Assembly: GCF_014839835.1 (NCBI RefSeq)
Contig: NC_071612.1
Span: 16,570,001-16,634,000 of the forward strand
Reading direction: 5' to 3'
DNA length: 64,000 nucleotides
Source of the DNA: Dryobates pubescens
Taxonomy: Eukaryota; Chordata; Aves; Piciformes; Picidae
Of the stretch, positions 51,278 through 64,000 are shown in pieces; within the stretch, counting starts at the first letter, position 1; each line of letters begins with the position of its first letter. The notes under the pieces were generated by a model that did not search any database, was not told where the DNA came from, and was given only the letters and a program-made list of their open reading frames with translations. The position numbers were made by a program, and so were the translations under genes.

Positions 51278-53604
51278 ATATGCCATTTGTCTCATTATCA
51301 TACTGAGGGGTGTCAACTTTAATATTAAAAAGTCACAATTAGGCAAAGGTCTTTGCTCAGGCACTCTCGCCTTCAAAATCTGTTTTGCAGCTGCTTATTT
51401 GTTTTAGCCTCGCCTCATTAGGTTCAGCCGAAACAGGGCTGTCTTATCTTCACAAGGCTCTCTCCTTCAGCTGACTCGAGGGCCAGCTCCATAGAGCCCC
51501 ATTCCCAGACACAACATAAGCATCTCTTGGTTGTAAGCATCTCAACTTCTCTCCCAAAGCAGGGTAAATTAACTTGTGTTCTTGTCACAGCGAGCTGGGC
51601 AGTTATGCCACAACGTAGTGGAGATGGCGGAGCTCAGGAGAACTGCCTACTGTTCTGCTCAAAACACATTTGCAAAAACTGAGCTTTAATTTTCACGTCC
51701 TTGAGCACTGAATATCCCAGTGAGGGTCAGATGGACCATATGGGCCAAGGTCACAACCTAAATTTCCACCCGTAAACTGATCTGGGCTGGAAACTAGAAC
51801 CAGCCGCAGCCCCACTCAAAGGCAGTTACAATCAAAAAGACGTGTTTGGAATCTATTTTGAACATGGTGGTAGTGATGTCACACAGTGAAATGTGCTATC
51901 CCCTCACAAAGCCTTACTACTCAGTGTCCATGGCTACTGGGAAAGGCAGGGATGGAAGAGATGAATACCCATGTGCAGAGAAACCACAGCCCCCATCACT
52001 GACCCCTGAGTTTTCAAAACCAACTGTGTAACTTCATTTTGTGAGGGCAGATGTTGCTCAGATCATGCTTAAAAGAAACTGCCTGTCCTTTCCATGCTGT
52101 AAAATCCAGTTTTACTGAGGATTCCATTACCACTAATCATGCTTCACAATTAAAAGCCTGAAGACAAGTGAAGAGCATCCCTAGCCAGTGTCCCAGGCAT
52201 ACAATTCTGTTTCCTTACCCCTACCCATCTGTGTCAGATGCCTATATGTTTGTTATGGAAATCACTATCACCACCATAATTCTGAAAAAAAGGAAAATCA
52301 AAAGTGATGTGTTTATAAAAGAAAGTTCCCATGGCTTTGATAAACAGTGTTAAGGGGAAAGAAGCCTAACAGTGCTCCTATAGGAGATGTGATTCGGAAC
52401 TAAATGCACAGACATTGTGACAACCACCTCCTGCTTCTCCCTTGAGAAAGCAAATATAAAATTACTGAAGTTGTGGACTGTGAACATAGCATAACTGTTA
52501 AAGGTGCTGAAATCCAGGTAAATAGGCAGCACATCAGTTCTGCAGGATAATTTCAGTGACAGTTCTCACCTCACCTTTCATAGGTAACAATATACATCTT
52601 TGTAATTACCAAATGTGGGTGTTTTTCTTGAACAGCCATCCAAGCAAGTAAGTTCATAGCAAATGCAAGCCCTGCACATCTACCTATGCATTGTAAGGGA
52701 TTAAATACCTCTGCACAGATGCCAGAAACCCACCATCAGTGTTTTTGCAACTATAGACTCTTCTGAAAACACACCTGTCCAGGAGTAACTTAAGACTAGT
52801 CATGGATAACCCAAGAAGGTTTCTTTAAAGACCTTCCTTCCTTATGCTATCTCAGCAGTTCATAGGTTTGAAGCTGCACCCGAGGAATCCCATCTTTCCA
52901 GTCCAACCACCTGCACAGTTTGCATCCTGCCAGTCACAACTCTCTTCAAATTCTTGTTATCAACTAATTCTTGGGGTTTGTGTCCTATTTTGCTCACCTC
53001 ATTAGCACCTGCAAAACTCTTCTGCCTCTGAATAACCAATGCTTGTACTGGTTATAAACACAGATGGAACTGTTTTGATCTATTTTGTGTGGCCCAGCTC
53101 AAGAGCGACTTAAGGACTTTCTGAATACAGCTGTTCTGGAACATAATTCACTCAACATTCCTCTGTGCTTCCTAGCTTAGACCACACATCTTGCATAGCT
53201 ATAAAAAGAACATAACATAACATAACATAGGAAAAAATAGTCCTGCTCAATGTGAGTCACTAAGGGGATAAAGCAAGGTGAGCTGTTGAATCTCACACCT
53301 GCCAGCATCAAAATCACGAATGCAGCTCAGAGTTAACTGCCTTTGCCAAAGGTTATTGTTGCTGTCAGACTGCTTTTCACTCTCGCTGTTAAATCAAGTA
53401 ATGCATTGATGCTTTAAAAAAAAAAAAGAGCTTATTTTTCTGTCAGGTTCTTAGTCTATATCGTGTACACAAAGTGCATTAGGATTAATTTTAGGAGTTT
53501 TTTGGCACTTAGTCAATTTGGATTATTGGAAAGCATCATGTAGAGGGCACATGCAAATCCCTGAGTATTAATTACTCTCCTTCCTGACTGTTGCCTCTGT
53601 GTCT

Positions 53605-53618
53605 GTTGCTATAGAAAC
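53605..53618. promoter_or_regulatory. Possible RFX X-box upstream of LRP2BP
   Basis: GTTGCT-AT-AGAAAC, two substitutions from GTTGCC-AT-GGAAAC, about 0.9 kb before the LRP2BP start. The match is weaker than the CFAP96 site. Confidence 0.3.
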
Positions 53619-53687
53619 AGATTGCACTACCACGAATAGAAGGATGATAATCATCTGGAAAACAAAGAAGAAAAACCCAATCCAACT

Positions 53688-53701
53688 CCCCCCCCCCCCC
53701 C
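53688..53701. repeat. Poly-C run
   Basis: Fourteen consecutive C residues followed by an A run and CCCAACCAACC. Low-complexity DNA, prone to length variation and sequencing error. Confidence 0.9.
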
Positions 53702-54538
53702 AGAAAAAAACCCAACCAACCAAAATACCCCCCACCAACTTAGAATGCAGCTGAAGATAATTTTAACAGCACTCTTGCTGCATTTTGGTATTGTATCCCC
53801 TTTTTATAAGACAGCCAGAAGCTATCCACAGAAGTGGAAACACCACCTCACCTTTCAGAATAAATCTGCTTCAAGCAGCATTTTCCTCGGTTACTTTTCC
53901 GAGTTTTGTAGTATCTACATTACAACAAAGAGTTTTTCAACTCAAACAATCAGTGAAGTCCCATCTGTAGAATGAAGCTTCATGGCCTGGAGCCTTTTTA
54001 ACTCAATTGGCATTCAGAGCCTCCAATGGCGTTCTGCAGAGCATTCTGAGCTTCTGTGTTTAATTTACAAGAGAACAGGCAGGTAATGGGAAAGCTCCAG
54101 TGGATGCCAGACCTGCACCCTATCCTATCCCATCTCGCAATGTCACAGATTGACCTCCACGGGTCCCTGGCCTGCATGACGCTGTCACTCTCCCCAAGTA
54201 AACCGGACCAAAACTCAAAAGGGAAAATACCAACCTTACCTTCCCTGTCTGCCGCCTTCTGCCGTGCTGGAGGCCACGGCCCGCCTACGGCGCGGCCCTT
54301 GAGGCAGCTGCAGCCCGGCCTGAGCTACGCGGGACTCAGAGACAACAAGGAGGCAACCTACAGCCTCCACCTGCCGCCACCCGTGCCGCCGCCCGCACAC
54401 GGCCCCCAGCGACGCGGGGAGTCAGACACCGGCAGGGCCGCTGCGGGTCCGAGTCACCGTTACCCGGCGGGGCGGGCCCCGCTCGCCGCCGCTTGGCCTG
54501 CTCACCCCTGGCCTCGTCCCGCTCGCCGCCGGGGCGGC

Positions 54539-63648
<9,110 letters not shown>

Positions 63649-63690
63649 TGCTTCCTTTAACCCTGACTGGTATAAGAACTTATTTCCTAC

Positions 63691-63696
63691 AATAAA
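63691..63696 (+). terminator. LRP2BP polyadenylation signal
   Basis: AATAAA 43 bases after the LRP2BP stop codon, giving a very short 3' UTR; a T/GT-rich stretch follows. Confidence 0.6.
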
Positions 63697-64000
63697 CCAT
63701 CTTTAATCTCCTGCAATTATAGACTGTTTGTTACTTGCTGCTTGCTTTTCAGCTTTCCATAAATTACTAAAGCAACTTATTGAGAAAAAAGAGAAAGCAA
63801 ATAACTCATACTCTTTCTTTAACTGAGATGAGGAAAAGGCAGACTTTTTAAGACAGTATTGAAAACTGAAGGTTTATTAAGGACATTTTAGTGGAACAGA
63901 TGTCCTGTGTCTATTTCGTGTAATACTGCTATACAGTGCAGGAGTCAAACCAAAACCAAATAAAAGTGGTTGTTTCCTATTCTGTATTTTTCAGTATTTA

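Larger units (their letters stand above)
50521..54238. other. Intergenic interval ANKRD37-LRP2BP
   Basis: No gene recognised. It contains one CR1 end (51133-51277), an ATAAC-type microsatellite (about 53209-53230), a 14-base C run (53688-53701) and a possible X-box (53605-53618). The remaining sequence is unremarkable. Confidence 0.6.

Overview
The window is vertebrate nuclear DNA and almost certainly from a bird. It has intron-rich genes, CpG islands at promoters, and about twenty pieces of CR1, the main avian LINE, plus two decayed LTRs of avian endogenous-retrovirus type. The gene order matches the human 4q35.1 block: PDLIM3 - CCDC110 - CFAP96 (C4orf47) - UFSP2 - ANKRD37 - LRP2BP. CR1 abundance and LTR types suggest a neoavian bird, possibly Piciformes, but the sequence alone does not fix the species. 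Human proteins used for comparison were recalled from memory; no search was run.

Layout: (1) 1-6.8 kb, the 3' half of PDLIM3 (+), with the smooth-muscle/non-muscle type internal exon and the LIM domain. (2) 6.8-14.4 kb, AT-rich intergenic DNA with CR1 scraps, a strong hairpin and a perfect palindrome. (3) 14.8-18.4 kb, a three-exon gene (+) encoding only 111 residues that aligns to the N-terminal part of CCDC110, so the long coiled-coil body seems to be missing. (4) 18.4-22.5 kb, intergenic DNA with one LTR and one CR1. (5) 22.5-30.7 kb, CFAP96 (-), a ciliary gene. (6) 32.8-33.7 kb, a CpG island forming a head-to-head promoter for CFAP96 (-) and UFSP2 (+); it contains a near-consensus RFX X-box. 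(7) 33.2-47.8 kb, UFSP2 (+), the complete UFM1-specific protease, twelve coding exons and 481 residues with all catalytic residues. (8) 48.1-50.1 kb, ANKRD37 (-), four exons and 169 residues, tail-to-tail with UFSP2, with three HIF core motifs just upstream of its start. (9) 50.5-54.2 kb, intergenic. (10) 54.2-63.7 kb, LRP2BP (+), Sel1-like repeats, eight coding exons and 326 residues.

The genes do not form one pathway. PDLIM3 is a Z-disc/actin adaptor, CFAP96 is ciliary, UFSP2 runs UFM1 maturation and deconjugation, ANKRD37 is a hypoxia-inducible ankyrin protein, and LRP2BP binds the megalin tail. Their linkage is old synteny. No prokaryotic-type system, CRISPR array, tRNA or rRNA gene was found. 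The most notable biological point is the apparently shortened CCDC110.
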